Assembly (NCBI GenBank): GCA_913063125.1
Contig: CAJXZM010000057.1
Location: 1-34,156 of the forward strand
Reading direction: 5' to 3'
DNA: 34,156 bases
DNA from: an uncultured Gammaproteobacteria bacterium
Lineage (GTDB): Bacteria; Pseudomonadota; Gammaproteobacteria; Pseudomonadales; Ketobacteraceae
Shown: piece by piece, positions 16,407 to 25,698 of the stretch
How the letters are laid out: every line of letters starts with the position of its first letter
Position numbering within the stretch: the stretch's first letter is position 1
Notes under the pieces: model-generated
What the model was told of the DNA's origin: nothing
The model's database searches: none
Seen by the model: only the letters and a program-made list of their open reading frames with translations
Position numbers and translations under genes: made by a program

Positions 16407-18431
16407 CTAGAAGTGCATATCCACTTGCAACGCAGCACTGGGTTCTATTTGGCTATGCCGTGGAGCCAGTAACGTATCAGTAAACTCTACACGTTTACTG
16501 CCACCGATATTTTTTCCAATCAAAGAAAACGCGAGTTGTTGTGAATAACGCCAAGCAAGGCGTATATCAAAATCAGTCTGCGACTTCACGTTATCCAAAT
16601 CCATGCCGTCACGATAGTTAACACCGACATCAAATTCGACACCGCCATCAAAAGTATATTCACCACGCAATGCGGCAATATTGTTAACTTCTTGTTCTTC
16701 GAAAACGATTACGCCAGCACCGTTTCCAGGTACATCGGAATCAGGCGATGCTGTGAAATTTATATAGCTGTACTGTAAATTAATCGCAAAATTGCGCAAT
16801 ACCTTCCATTCAACAACGGCTTCCATTCCAGAGGAATAACCGTTTGCATCATTCATGTAAGTAAATGCTAGGGCTCCCCCAGGAACAGTACCAAGATCAG
16901 GATCGTAATCTATATCAAATGTACGCAAATCTTTATACTCAAAATAAAACCCGCTTACATCTATAAAGACTGTATTGGAAACCTGCGAACGGAAACCCAA
17001 TTCGTAGGCATATAATGTTTCCGTTTTGAATTTTTCATTACCTAACACAAACCGGTTTAGCCACACAGGGTTATTACTACCAAACTCCAACATCACCCCC
17101 TTACCAACACGGTTCGGTGTTCTATTCGCTTTTGACACCGCAGCCCAAGTAGTTAAATCCGATGTAGGAGTCCATATCACACGCAATGTAGGCTGTGTAT
17201 CAAACCGGGCAAATTCTGTTTCTTCCAATTTAATACCCAACACTACCGCCCAATCATCCGACAAAGAAACTTCATCCTGAACAAATGCCGTGGTTCGATC
17301 GTAATCCTTAGAATCATCATCAATCGATACAAAGTAGAGGCCTTTAAAATCATCCATGCTATACCGATAACTCACACCCCAGGTAAGCTGCTGCGCTTTT
17401 GTTATGGCTAAACTATGCTGAAAATCCACATCAATGTTTAATACGGTCACTTCAAATAAACTTTCATCTCGGTTCATTTGATCGATAGAAAACTGAACAT
17501 CGTATTGCTCCCCACCAGGTTTCTTTTGCGTCCAGTGAGCCATCACATGACCACCATAAATATGCTCCTCAAAATCACCCTCCGGTGCATCACTCGCAAT
17601 TAGCTCGTCAATCAGCGGATTGTAATGTTTATCCAAGTCATACCACTCACTTTGCACAGACATATTGCCGCGTGTGCCCACAACCCAATCCAATCGAGCA
17701 CCAAGCTGCATCGCTTGATAGGCATCATCCGCATCATGGGCAGTTTCGTCATCAACACTGCTATCACGATCAAGTGTTTGCCCGTACAAACGATAATGTA
17801 CATCGCCTCCGATAGTACCGCCGGTTCTTAAACGACTGTAAGATTTATCTTCATTACCCATGCCCAATACAACATGCTGCCCCTGAGTATTAGTTGCTGA
17901 TTTAGTAATAATGCTGATGACACCGTTAACAGCATTAGAGCCCCATAAGCTTGCACCAGGGCCACGAATAACTTCAATTCTCTCAATGTCATCCAAAAGT
18001 GGCATGGCGATATCCCAAAACACTGAGCCACCCAATACGCTATAGATACTTCGGCCATCCACTAACACAAGCAATTTATTGGAATATTGACCGTTAAACC
18101 CCCTAATGCCGACGCCCCATGTAGAAGCGTTTGTTTTAATGACATCAACCCCTGGGGCCAGAGCCAACACATCGGGAAGCGACACCGAACCTGAACGGCG
18201 AATATCGTCGTGAGTAATGACATATACTGCCGCTGCAGATTCCGCCAACGAGGAAGGTCGCTTATTCACGGAAGTGACGGGCAAATCCATCAACTGCTCT
18301 AAGTCCATTTGATACAACGCAGCAGAACCCGAAGCTTGAGCAATACTCGTCAAACCAAGAAAACTTCCAAGAATAATTGCTATAACTCGCAACATAGGGT
18401 TTAAAACGTAAAGGCGTAAAATTATGCTCAC
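16407..18431 (-). CDS. TonB-dependent outer-membrane receptor
   Basis: A 674-aa ligand-gated outer-membrane transporter. Cleavable signal peptide near the N-terminus (LRVIAIILGSFLGLTSIAQA). The plug domain follows: LEQLMDLPVTSVNKRPSSLAE, then VYVITHDDIRRSGSVSLPDVL and VRGP-type IERIEVIRGPGASLWGSNAVNGVISIITK. The rest is the 22-strand barrel, ending in ALQVDMHF with the C-terminal Phe needed for outer-membrane assembly. A TonB box is not obvious. Start uncertain: GTG at 18431 is given, but an ATG at 18395 would leave a more ordinary 22-residue signal peptide. The substrate is unknown; the DLPVTSVNKR opening is shared with many siderophore- and vitamin-type or uncharacterised receptors. No clear Fur box or cobalamin riboswitch was seen upstream. 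Monocistronic. Confidence 0.9.
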   Translation of the reverse strand: MSIILRLYVLNPMLRVIAIILGSFLGLTSIAQASGSAALYQMDLEQLMDLPVTSVNKRPSSLAESAAAVYVITHDDIRRSGSVSLPDVLALAPGVDVIKTNASTWGVGIRGFNGQYSNKLLVLVDGRSIYSVLGGSVFWDIAMPLLDDIERIEVIRGPGASLWGSNAVNGVISIITKSATNTQGQHVVLGMGNEDKSYSRLRTGGTIGGDVHYRLYGQTLDRDSSVDDETAHDADDAYQAMQLGARLDWVVGTRGNMSVQSEWYDLDKHYNPLIDELIASDAPEGDFEEHIYGGHVMAHWTQKKPGGEQYDVQFSIDQMNRDESLFEVTVLNIDVDFQHSLAITKAQQLTWGVSYRYSMDDFKGLYFVSIDDDSKDYDRTTAFVQDEVSLSDDWAVVLGIKLEETEFARFDTQPTLRVIWTPTSDLTTWAAVSKANRTPNRVGKGVMLEFGSNNPVWLNRFVLGNEKFKTETLYAYELGFRSQVSNTVFIDVSGFYFEYKDLRTFDIDYDPDLGTVPGGALAFTYMNDANGYSSGMEAVVEWKVLRNFAINLQYSYINFTASPDSDVPGNGAGVIVFEEQEVNNIAALRGEYTFDGGVEFDVGVNYRDGMDLDNVKSQTDFDIRLAWRYSQQLAFSLIGKNIGGSKRVEFTDTLLAPRHSQIEPSAALQVDMHF

Positions 18432-18752
18432 TCCATTAACAACAGCAGATCAACATCGAAAGGTGTCATCATTGTAATGAATTTGCGCACTAAGTCACTG
18501 TTTTGCCTTCATTAACAACAGATTCAGAACACAAAAAATACTTTGGGCAGTTTCCAACCAAGTTTTATTCCACAATTTTATCGGGGCGATAAAACACTAG
18601 TTCCTTCCGGTGAAATCTGAGAAAATAGCTCACTTAGCGCTCTATTTAACAACATCATTGTTCCCTGTTGTCGCTACACCCGAATAATACGATAGCTGCT
18701 GTCATTAATTATCCTCACAACGACGCTCAACTGTCCTTACGAACAGCTTTTT
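18432..18752. promoter_or_regulatory. Divergent intergenic region with TTTTATCG palindrome
   Basis: This 321-bp gap separates the divergent TonB receptor and ygiQ genes and holds no convincing ORF. Its clearest feature is TTTTATCG-GGG-CGATAAAA at 18576-18594, an 8-bp perfect palindrome about 145-160 bp from each start, suitable as an operator or a hairpin. A weaker TCATT-GT-AATGA sits at 18469-18480, 38 bp before the receptor start. Neither matches a regulator I know. Confidence 0.45.
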
Positions 18753-20975
18753 ATGAAAATCACTGCACCAAAATTATTTTCCTACCCAAAGTATTGGGCT
18801 GAATGCTACGGCACTTCCAGCTTCCTCCCGACTTCCCGACAGGAAATGGATGACCTAGGCTGGGATAGCTGTGACATTATCATTGTCACCGGTGATGCAT
18901 ACGTGGATCACCCCAGTTTTGGTATGGCCGTAATGGGTCGTTTTTTGGAATCACAAGGGTTTCGAGTCGGTATTATTGACCAACCTAACTGGCGAGACAC
19001 TAGCGACTTTATGGCACTGGGTGAACCCAATTTATTTTTCGGGATTACCGCTGGCAACATGGACTCGATGATTAATCGTTATACGGCAGATTTACGCATG
19101 CGCCATGACGATTACTACACTCCTCATGGCGAAGGCGGGAAACGCCCTGATCGTGCTGTTATTGTATACAGTCAACGTTGTCGCGAGGCATACAAAAGCA
19201 CTCCTATTGTCATTGGGGGCATTGAAGCTAGCCTTCGTCGAATTGCTCAATATGATTATTGGAGTGATCAAGTTCGACGCTCGGTATTAATTGATTCTGG
19301 CGCCGACATTTTACTGTATGGCAATGCTGAAAGAGCTATTGCGGAGCTTGCCAACGAGATGTCTATTGGCAAAACGGTTAAGGACCTAACAAACATTCGC
19401 GGCACCGCCATTCTCCGTGATACACCTCCGTCAGGCTGGGTTGAAGTAGACTCTACTCGTATTGATTGGCCAGCAAATATCGACCAATTCCCCAACCCTT
19501 ACGAGATGACCAACAGCAGCGATAGCGCTCAATGTGAAAAAAAGAATAAAGCGGATGATGACAATAGCCCGAAGCCGCTTCGCATCATTCCTATGCCTTT
19601 ACAAGGTAGAGAGAAATTAGATCCCACTACCACGTATATCCGTTTGCCGTCATTTGAAAAAGTAAGCAAAGATCCTATTTTATATGCTCACGCGTCACGC
19701 GTTTTACATTTAGAATCCAACCCTAATAATGCCCGGACATTAATACAGAAACACGGAACAAAAGAGATCTGGGTGAACCCACCACCAATCCCGTTAGAAA
19801 CGGATGAAATGGATGGTGTCTTTGATTTTGACTATCAACGTCGCCCTCATCCAAAATACAAAAATGCTAAAATACCTGCCTTTGATATGATTCGTTTCTC
19901 CATCAATATCATGCGAGGTTGCTTTGGTGGCTGTACATTTTGTTCAATCACCGAGCATGAAGGGCGTGTTATTCAAAGCCGCTCACAAGAGTCTGTATTG
20001 CGAGAAGTTGAAGCGATACGCGATAAAACACCAGGGTTTACCGGGACTATTTCAGATTTGGGTGGCCCAACGGCCAATATGTATCACCTTAATTGTAAGG
20101 ACGATACTATCCAATCTCACTGCCGTAAGCTTTCCTGTGTTTACCCCACGATTTGTGAAAACCTTATTACGGATCATTCCCAAACAACCTCGTTATATCG
20201 AAAAGTTCGCAAGGTAGAAGGCATCAACAATGTCGTCGTAGCCTCGGGTTTACGTTATGATTTGGCGGTAAAAGACCCTGAATATGTAAAAGAACTTGTC
20301 ACTCACCATGTCGGCGGGTATTTAAAGATTGCACCGGAACATACTGAAGACGGGGTGCTATCAAAAATGATGAAACCCGGCATGGGGACATACGATGAAT
20401 TTAAGCGTATGTTTGATCAGTTTTCTCAAAAAGCCGGAAAAAAACAATACCTTATCCCTTACTTTATCGCCGCTCATCCTGGCTGCGAAGATGAAGATAT
20501 GGTGAATCTAGCGTTATGGTTAAAGCGCAATGATCTAAAGGTTGACCAAGTACAGACCTTCTATCCGTCCCCCATGTCACTCGCGACCGCGATGTATTAT
20601 TCAGAACGAGACCCGCTGCATAAACTGACCTATAAAACGAAAAAAATCACCATTCCAAAATCAGCTCCGCAACGCCAACTACACAAAGCGTTGCTACGTT
20701 ATCACGACCCTGCAAATGCCAATATGGTACGTGATATTTTACTGAGCCTTGGCCGTAAAGAATTGATTGGTAACGGGCCAAATCAACTTGTCGAAGAGGA
20801 AACTCATCAAAATAAACGCCATATAAACGCTAACCAAAACAAAGGGCAAAACCAAAGTAACAATCAAAAGAATAACAAGAAAGCAAACAACAAAAGCAAG
20901 CCCTTCAGCGGCCATAAAAGCACTCACACAAAAGGCACACCAACCAACCGAACACCTACCAAGCGTCGCCCCTAA
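18753..20975 (+). CDS. ygiQ: YgiQ family radical SAM protein
   Basis: A 740-aa radical S-adenosylmethionine protein of the YgiQ family. The N-terminal domain begins in the family way ([34 protein letters not shown]) and includes [11 protein letters not shown], resembling a B12-binding-like domain. The [4Fe-4S] cluster ligands are C390, C394 and C397 in [19 protein letters not shown], followed by the radical SAM barrel to about residue 650. The last 60 residues are a low-complexity Asn/Lys/Thr tail ([17 protein letters not shown] and [17 protein letters not shown]), probably disordered and nucleic-acid- or surface-adhesive in character. The start agrees with the family although the ribosome-binding site is poor. 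The reaction of the family has not been established as far as I know. Single gene. Confidence 0.95.
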   Translation: MKITAPKLFSYPKYWAECYGTSSFLPTSRQEMDDLGWDSCDIIIVTGDAYVDHPSFGMAVMGRFLESQGFRVGIIDQPNWRDTSDFMALGEPNLFFGITAGNMDSMINRYTADLRMRHDDYYTPHGEGGKRPDRAVIVYSQRCREAYKSTPIVIGGIEASLRRIAQYDYWSDQVRRSVLIDSGADILLYGNAERAIAELANEMSIGKTVKDLTNIRGTAILRDTPPSGWVEVDSTRIDWPANIDQFPNPYEMTNSSDSAQCEKKNKADDDNSPKPLRIIPMPLQGREKLDPTTTYIRLPSFEKVSKDPILYAHASRVLHLESNPNNARTLIQKHGTKEIWVNPPPIPLETDEMDGVFDFDYQRRPHPKYKNAKIPAFDMIRFSINIMRGCFGGCTFCSITEHEGRVIQSRSQESVLREVEAIRDKTPGFTGTISDLGGPTANMYHLNCKDDTIQSHCRKLSCVYPTICENLITDHSQTTSLYRKVRKVEGINNVVVASGLRYDLAVKDPEYVKELVTHHVGGYLKIAPEHTEDGVLSKMMKPGMGTYDEFKRMFDQFSQKAGKKQYLIPYFIAAHPGCEDEDMVNLALWLKRNDLKVDQVQTFYPSPMSLATAMYYSERDPLHKLTYKTKKITIPKSAPQRQLHKALLRYHDPANANMVRDILLSLGRKELIGNGPNQLVEEETHQNKRHINANQNKGQNQSNNQKNNKKANNKSKPFSGHKSTHTKGTPTNRTPTKRRP

Positions 20976-20997
20976 GTACTCTTTGTCGACCACCTTT

Positions 20998-21042
20998 ACA
21001 AATCGTTACAAAATGCATTCCCGCACTTTTGTAACGATTTGT
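20998..21042. terminator. 16-bp perfect hairpin after ygiQ
   Basis: Arms 20998-21013 (ACAAATCGTTACAAAA) and 21027-21042 are exact complements with a 13-nt loop. It starts 22 nt after the ygiQ stop, so termination is the simplest role, though a T-run follows neither arm. It also ends 21 bp before a sigma-54 promoter, so it could alternatively be an activator-binding palindrome for the next gene. Confidence 0.6.
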
Positions 21043-21063
21043 ATCTAAAGCCATTTTTTGCAC

Positions 21064-21078
21064 TGGCACCAACCTTGC
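21064..21078 (+). promoter_or_regulatory. Sigma-54 (-24/-12) promoter of the PEP-CTERM gene
   Basis: TGGCAC at 21064-21069, 5 nt, then TTGC at 21075-21078: GG and GC are separated by exactly 10 bp, matching the RpoN consensus in every position of TGGCAC-N5-TTGC. Transcription should start near 21090, giving a leader of about 55 nt before the ATG at 21144. RpoN promoters need an enhancer-binding activator. PEP-CTERM protein genes are known to be controlled by RpoN with the PrsK/PrsR two-component system in some bacteria. Confidence 0.8.
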
Positions 21079-21143
21079 CTATACCTTAAAGCCACGGTGG
21101 AAAATATCCACTAGCAGTACTATTTAAGATATAGGGGCAGAAA

Positions 21144-21728
21144 ATGAAAAGCAGTATCCTCGGTGGACTTTTATTAATCGCAGCATTGTACCATTCCAAC
21201 TCACAAGCCTTACCTATCATAGGCGACTCCCTATATTACACTGGCGGCAATGTTACTGTTGAGGTTCTCTCACCCAACGCAGACTACACAAGTACCCTAT
21301 CACTGTTCCTGGTTGAGCCAACTAGCGCCATCGCCTCTTTTGGCACCAACCACGATGTTGGCTTAACAACAACCTTTGACCCATCCGCATCTAGCTATAC
21401 CGTAGGCGAAGAATTAATTTTTGGAATTTATGTTCATGATACTGAGTTCACCTATTATATGGGAGACGCATCCCGCAACCCTGATAACATCCTACACGCA
21501 GCGGTTGATGATCAAGGTGGAAGCATGTATGTCGTCGGTTTTGAAGATATTTTAAACGGTGGTGACTTTGATTATGACGACCACCGATTTGCATTTAGTG
21601 GTGGTGTTAGTAACGTCTCCGTTGTTCCAGAATCATCCACTATTGCTCTGTTTGCACTGGGTATTGTTGGGCTAGGGTTATCTCGACGTCGAGTTCATCT
21701 ACATGACCATGATCATGGTGCCAATTGA
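21144..21728 (+). CDS. PEP-CTERM sorting-domain protein with DUF4114-like domain
   Basis: A 194-aa exported protein. Signal peptide 1-22 (cleavage after SNSQA). The middle contains VGFEDILNGGDFDYDDHRFAF, the acidic Gly-Asp pattern of DUF4114, probably calcium-binding. Near the C-terminus is a PEP-CTERM-type tripartite signal: VPESSTIALFALG, a hydrophobic helix, and SRRR at 180-183. The normal PEP is PES here (P162-E163-S164). Exosortase would recognise this, cleave it and place the protein at the surface; no exosortase is in the window. Eleven extra residues follow the arginines (VHLHDHDHGAN), a His/Asp tail not typical of the signal. ATG with AGGGGC upstream and a sigma-54 promoter. Its last 16 bases overlap the convergent MocR gene. 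Confidence 0.88.
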   Translation: MKSSILGGLLLIAALYHSNSQALPIIGDSLYYTGGNVTVEVLSPNADYTSTLSLFLVEPTSAIASFGTNHDVGLTTTFDPSASSYTVGEELIFGIYVHDTEFTYYMGDASRNPDNILHAAVDDQGGSMYVVGFEDILNGGDFDYDDHRFAFSGGVSNVSVVPESSTIALFALGIVGLGLSRRRVHLHDHDHGAN

Positions 21729-23140
21729 CGCTCGACTAAACCACCTAAGGTTACTAACGCCCATTGAAATCTTGCACCCCATGGTTGTGCACAGTTAACT
21801 CGAAAACAACGTTGATATTTTTTTCGCGGTGAAAACATTGGCCCAGGTGCAATACTAATATTTTTCGCTAACGCATCTTCATAAAGCGTCAATGTACTTA
21901 CCGTCGCCGGGCATTCCACCCACAATACAAAACCACCCGCAGGCTCACTTACCTTAGTGCCTTCGGGAAAAGAGGTATAAATCAGCGACCTCACCTTATG
22001 TAATTGTTGCCGGTATCTACTCCTCACTTCACGTAAATACCGGTCATAAGATTGATAACGTAAATATTCATACACTGCCCGTTGAGCCAGTGTAGGTGCA
22101 GACAAACTATTCACATACTGAAGGTATTCAATTCTCTCTTGGTGCTGCCCTGATATTACCCAACCTACACGCAGGCCCGGTGATAACGTCTTGGAAAAGG
22201 AAGAACAATAGATAACATCTGGGCCGAACGATAACAGGGGCAGTGAACGCTGATTGCTTAACCCCAGATCTCCATATATATCATCTTCAATTAATTGCAC
22301 TTTTGCTTTTTTTGCCAGAGTCACAAGCTGGCGCTTATCGATATCACTCATGCAATGCCCTAGGGGATTGCCATAATTTGGAATCAACACACATGCCTTA
22401 ACATCCCATTGTTCAAAAGCTAACGACAGGGCCGATAAGCTAATGCCAGAGATAGGGTCAGTGGGAATCTCCAACGCCTGCAAACCAAGGGACTCAATCA
22501 CATGCAACAAACCATAAAATGTAGGGGACTCTATCGCAACCACATCCCCAGGTTGAGTTACCGCTTTTAACGCCAAAACCAAGGCATTTTGACACCCATT
22601 TGTGATAACGACCTCAGCTTGCTGAACCTTACAATGCACGTCTTGCATGCGTAACGCTATTTGCCCTCTCAAGGGCTCGTAACCCGGTGCGAAATCATAA
22701 TGGTCACTATGATCCTGAGTGTGTGCACAAACCGCTTTTAGGGCTTTGTTCACGCCTTTTACCGCTAAAAAATCAGAATGCGGTACTGCCGCCCCTAACT
22801 GCACAACATCAGAAGCCAGCGTTGCCCGGACCAGGTTCATTACCCATTCTGACTGTGTAACAGGGTAAGGCTTTAGTACGGCTTTGTATGTACCGGCGCC
22901 CTCCTTTTGGACTGGTGTGTTAAGTCGATGTGTAGGGTATGCAACAAAATGCCCAGAACGCTCTGCAACATCCAACAATCCTTGGTCTTCAACGATTTTT
23001 AACGCCTCTACAACGGTCGACACACTCACAGTAAATAGCGCCGCTAATTTACGTACACCTGGCAAACGTTCACCAGGTTTGTAGATACCGCCTTCAATCT
23101 CTTCGGTCAGCGTTAATGCGACCGACTCATAACGTTTCAT
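21713..23140 (-). CDS. MocR-type regulator (GntR wHTH + aminotransferase domain)
   Basis: A 475-aa transcriptional regulator of the MocR/PdxR subgroup. An N-terminal GntR winged helix-turn-helix (about 1-70: YKPGERLPGVRKLAALFTVSVSTVVEAL, then GLLDVAERSGHFVA) is joined by a linker to a fold-type I aminotransferase domain. The PLP lysine is K317 in SSFSKTLSPGLRVGW. The EDDIYGDL and NYGNPLG blocks that contact the cofactor are present, so PLP binding is expected. MocR proteins sense PLP or PLP-amino acid adducts and usually control a neighbouring divergent gene. Here the divergent neighbour is a class IV aminotransferase, the probable target, with repeats in the shared promoter. ATG start with no strong ribosome-binding site. 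Confidence 0.92.
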   Translation of the reverse strand: MKRYESVALTLTEEIEGGIYKPGERLPGVRKLAALFTVSVSTVVEALKIVEDQGLLDVAERSGHFVAYPTHRLNTPVQKEGAGTYKAVLKPYPVTQSEWVMNLVRATLASDVVQLGAAVPHSDFLAVKGVNKALKAVCAHTQDHSDHYDFAPGYEPLRGQIALRMQDVHCKVQQAEVVITNGCQNALVLALKAVTQPGDVVAIESPTFYGLLHVIESLGLQALEIPTDPISGISLSALSLAFEQWDVKACVLIPNYGNPLGHCMSDIDKRQLVTLAKKAKVQLIEDDIYGDLGLSNQRSLPLLSFGPDVIYCSSFSKTLSPGLRVGWVISGQHQERIEYLQYVNSLSAPTLAQRAVYEYLRYQSYDRYLREVRSRYRQQLHKVRSLIYTSFPEGTKVSEPAGGFVLWVECPATVSTLTLYEDALAKNISIAPGPMFSPRKKYQRCFRVNCAQPWGARFQWALVTLGGLVERQLAP

Positions 23141-23320
23141 CTAATTGATATCACCCAACAAGTATCGGTACACAAAAGTACAGTTACACGACAAAAATCC
23201 AGCACAGTTCCCACAATACAAAACTGTACCGGTCTATTTTTATTATTCTACACCTGTATTGATTATACCCATCACGTTATTTTTATCACCTCCCTAATTA
23301 CCAAAACCAATGGCCAAGTG
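23141..23320. promoter_or_regulatory. Shared MocR/aminotransferase promoter region with GTACA repeats
   Basis: Direct repeats GTACA at 23168-23172 and 23178-23182 are 10 bp apart, one helical turn. GTACAGT (23178-23184) has its exact inverse ACTGTAC at 23223-23229, and GGTACA (23167) has TGTACC (23225). ACAGTT recurs at 23181 and about 23204. MocR regulators typically bind helically phased direct repeats, so these are candidate sites. Confidence 0.5.
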
Positions 23321-24247
23321 ATGAAACAACACGATACTGAAGTAGAAAAGACTGAAGCAAGAAAGACAAAAAAGAAAAGAGCAAATACAAACACGCTTTG
23401 CTGGATGAATGGAAATCAATGCCCTCCAGAAGATGCTACTTTATCCATATTTGATCATGGGGTTTTATACGGCGATGGCATTTTTGAAGGCATTCGTTTT
23501 TACAACCGTAAACCGCTATTGATTAACGATCATATTGAACGTTTATTTGCATCGGCCAACAGTATTGAAATCACGATTCCCTACACTGCAGCTGAACTCA
23601 TTGGTGCAATGACAGACCTGAGTGAAAAGGCATCATTCTCAGACGGGTATATACGGCTTGTTGTTACACGAGGGATTGGGCCAATCGGGTTAAACCCCAT
23701 AGGCTGTGGGCCTGCAAATGTTTTCATTATTGCTACTGAACTCACTATGATGCCCGCTCAAGCTGTTCGTGACGGTATCAATACAATCATTGCAACGACA
23801 AGAAGAGTCTCATCCAGCGCACTTGACCCACGCATCAAAAGCCTAAATTACCTCAATAACATATTGGCAAAACAGGAAGCTAATAAAGCAAACGTTGATG
23901 AGGCGATTTTATTAAACGACCAAAATAATGTTGCTGAAGCCGTTGCTGAAAATATTTTTATCGTTCACAGGGGTAAACTGCTCACTCCGCCATGCGACGA
24001 AGGTGCACTGAATGGTATTACCCGAAAAACCATTCTTGCATTAGCGCAAGAGTCGGAAATAGCTTACGACATACAATCCATACCAGAGGCGACATTACTT
24101 GCCGCTGATGAGGTCTTTCTTACCGGCACTGGGGCTGAACTAATTCCAGTTCGAAGCATTAACGAAACACTGATTCCACAATGTCCAGGCCCAATATTCA
24201 CAAAATTACAGCGGTTATATGCCGATTTCATTCAACAACAATCTTGA
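23321..24247 (+). CDS. Class IV aminotransferase (branched-chain aminotransferase-like)
   Basis: A 308-aa PLP enzyme of fold-type IV, probably transferring amino groups between branched-chain amino acids and 2-oxoglutarate. Seen: SIFDHGVLYGDGIFEGIRFYNRKPLLINDHIERLFASA (about 42-78), a near-IlvE pattern; catalytic lysine K173 in PRIKSLNYLNNILAKQEA; VAEAVAENIFIV near 204-215; and the TGTGAEL phosphate-binding loop near the C-terminus. Members of the same fold include D-amino acid aminotransferase and aminodeoxychorismate lyase, so specificity is uncertain. The first 27 residues are a Lys/Glu-rich extension not usual for the family; the start could be the ATG at 23321 (used), a GTG one codon earlier, or the ATG at residue 29. 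Divergent from the MocR gene, its probable regulator. Confidence 0.88.
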   Translation: MKQHDTEVEKTEARKTKKKRANTNTLCWMNGNQCPPEDATLSIFDHGVLYGDGIFEGIRFYNRKPLLINDHIERLFASANSIEITIPYTAAELIGAMTDLSEKASFSDGYIRLVVTRGIGPIGLNPIGCGPANVFIIATELTMMPAQAVRDGINTIIATTRRVSSSALDPRIKSLNYLNNILAKQEANKANVDEAILLNDQNNVAEAVAENIFIVHRGKLLTPPCDEGALNGITRKTILALAQESEIAYDIQSIPEATLLAADEVFLTGTGAELIPVRSINETLIPQCPGPIFTKLQRLYADFIQQQS

Positions 24248-24294
24248 TACGATGTGCAGATGTATGCAAGTGCAGGTGTAGGTGTAGATGGTAT

Positions 24295-24552
24295 TTAATG
24301 AATACTAAAGGGTATCGCTGCCACTATAGGAGCATCCTCATTCACCTCAACTTTTATATAATCAACACTTCCCGAAATTGATGATATTGACAATGTATCT
24401 GCAATCGAGAGAACAGGCCCAGAGAATTCAGATTTGCCGTGGCGAGATTGATATTTTTTTAGCTTCAACTGCGTTGATGCCGCTACTGATCGAGTCGCCT
24501 CTGGTGATAGACGAGAATTATCGGTATCGCGCTTTATGCTAAACAGTCTCAT
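24295..24552 (-). CDS. Hypothetical small protein with strong ribosome-binding site
   Basis: An 85-aa frame of unknown function. Its ATG is preceded by AGAGGGA at a good distance, which is the main reason to believe it. The N-terminus is basic (MRLFSIKRDTD...LKLKKYQSRHGK), the rest mildly hydrophobic and Ser-rich (VLSIADTLSISSISG, then VEVNEDAPIVAAIPFSIH). No signal peptide, membrane helix or family recognised. It stands alone between the class IV aminotransferase end (convergent, 47 bp) and the operon terminator to its right. Confidence 0.5.
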   Translation of the reverse strand: MRLFSIKRDTDNSRLSPEATRSVAASTQLKLKKYQSRHGKSEFSGPVLSIADTLSISSISGSVDYIKVEVNEDAPIVAAIPFSIH

Positions 24553-24686
24553 GGTGAATCCCTCTTTACCTTATAATTAACAGTATATGGCGCTAAATAT
24601 CGCATGATCTACGAGATTAGTTACGAGAGTATTTTGCGCCTTGCTTGGTAAAGAAGTTTGGCAGATAAGAGGAAAGTCTCTAGATG

Positions 24687-24733
24687 AAAAATACTGATTA
24701 GTTTTGTGACATACGACACAAAAAAATATCAGT
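24687..24733 (-). terminator. Terminator of the PF10118-SDR-hydrolase operon
   Basis: Inverted repeat with outer arms ACTGAT (24693-24698)/ATCAGT (24728-24733) and inner arms TTTTGTG (24702-24708)/CACAAAA (24717-24723), loop of 8 nt. On the minus strand the hairpin is followed by ATTTTT (24692-24687). It lies 48 nt after the stop of the alpha/beta hydrolase, the last gene of its operon. Confidence 0.65.
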
Positions 24734-24780
24734 AAGTTGTATCTAGAGCACATTTATAGACTTCAGGAGCTCTCATTCAC

Positions 24781-25698
24781 CTACGCCGCAGTATGATTTG
24801 TCGAAATATGCTCTGTAATAAGACCTGTAAGCCTATCTACTAGCCCAGGTGGGAAGTCATGACCCATACCTGGAATAATTTCCAACATTGCATTAGGAAT
24901 TGATTTAGCACTGTGCTTTCCACCCTGTAACCGAACCAGTGGATCACTATCGCCATGTATCACTAATGTTGGTGCATTGATGTGTTTTAAACGCCTTGAA
25001 AACCCCCCAGTAGATAAAATAGCCATTTGATGCATTGGTCCAGCCATAGGGCGACGTGCACGCGCTATCGCCCTGCGAACATCAAACGCCAATACGTCGT
25101 CGTGGACCTTGTATTTAGGACTTTGTAGCTTGCCAAATACCGATACCCCAGCCGCTACGATTGATTTTTCTGATTTATCTTTTGGTGCGTTCAATATCGC
25201 TAATAACACATCCCATCGAGGCCCAGGCAAATGTCGCTCGTTAGTAGATGACATAATGGATGTTAAACTTAATACGCGCTGCTGATAATCTGCCGCCGCT
25301 AATTGTGCAATCATCCCTCCCATTGAAAAACCTACCCAATGAGCTTGTTTAATTTTCAATACATCCAACAAGGACACCGCATCTAACACCAGTGTATCTA
25401 AGTTGTATTCTGCATGAACTTTCATCCCTAAACGGTGACGAATAAAGCTCTGCATAACCGGTGGTGGGGATTTCACATGACTACGCGTCGTTAGTCCTGA
25501 TTCTCGATTATCAAACCGAACCACCCGATAGCCTTGTTCCACCAATTGCCGACAAAAGTCGTCAGGCCAGTGGATTAATTGTACCGACATACCGCACACC
25601 AACAATATCACCGGGTGATCCTGCGCCCCCATATCTTCATAATAAATCGAGATATTGTTCGCGTCTGCGTAACCCGTTCTTACCTCCATGCCTGTCAT
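24781..25698 (-). CDS. Alpha/beta hydrolase
   Basis: A 305-aa serine hydrolase, last gene of the operon that begins with the PF10118 gene. The oxyanion region is ILLVCGMSVQLIHWPDDF, the nucleophile elbow is GFSMGG with S125, the acid is D252 in VIHGDSDPLVRL, and the histidine is H280 in IIPGMGHDFPPG. RFDNRESGLTTRS (61-73) is common in esterase and haloperoxidase-like members. No signal peptide, so probably cytosolic. Its ATG overlaps the SDR stop by 4 nt (ATGA), so translation is coupled. Likely hydrolyses an ester or lactone produced by the neighbouring oxidative enzymes; the exact substrate is unknown. Confidence 0.9.
   Translation of the reverse strand: MTGMEVRTGYADANNISIYYEDMGAQDHPVILLVCGMSVQLIHWPDDFCRQLVEQGYRVVRFDNRESGLTTRSHVKSPPPVMQSFIRHRLGMKVHAEYNLDTLVLDAVSLLDVLKIKQAHWVGFSMGGMIAQLAAADYQQRVLSLTSIMSSTNERHLPGPRWDVLLAILNAPKDKSEKSIVAAGVSVFGKLQSPKYKVHDDVLAFDVRRAIARARRPMAGPMHQMAILSTGGFSRRLKHINAPTLVIHGDSDPLVRLQGGKHSAKSIPNAMLEIIPGMGHDFPPGLVDRLTGLITEHISTNHTAA

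Noticed and set aside
17585..18058. Several 60-80 aa frames inside the TonB receptor gene
   Set aside because: All are shadows in other frames of a complete, recognisable receptor gene.
18432..18752. Fur box or cobalamin riboswitch upstream of the TonB receptor
   Set aside because: Only short palindromes were seen; no 19-bp Fur consensus and no B12-box were found on either strand.
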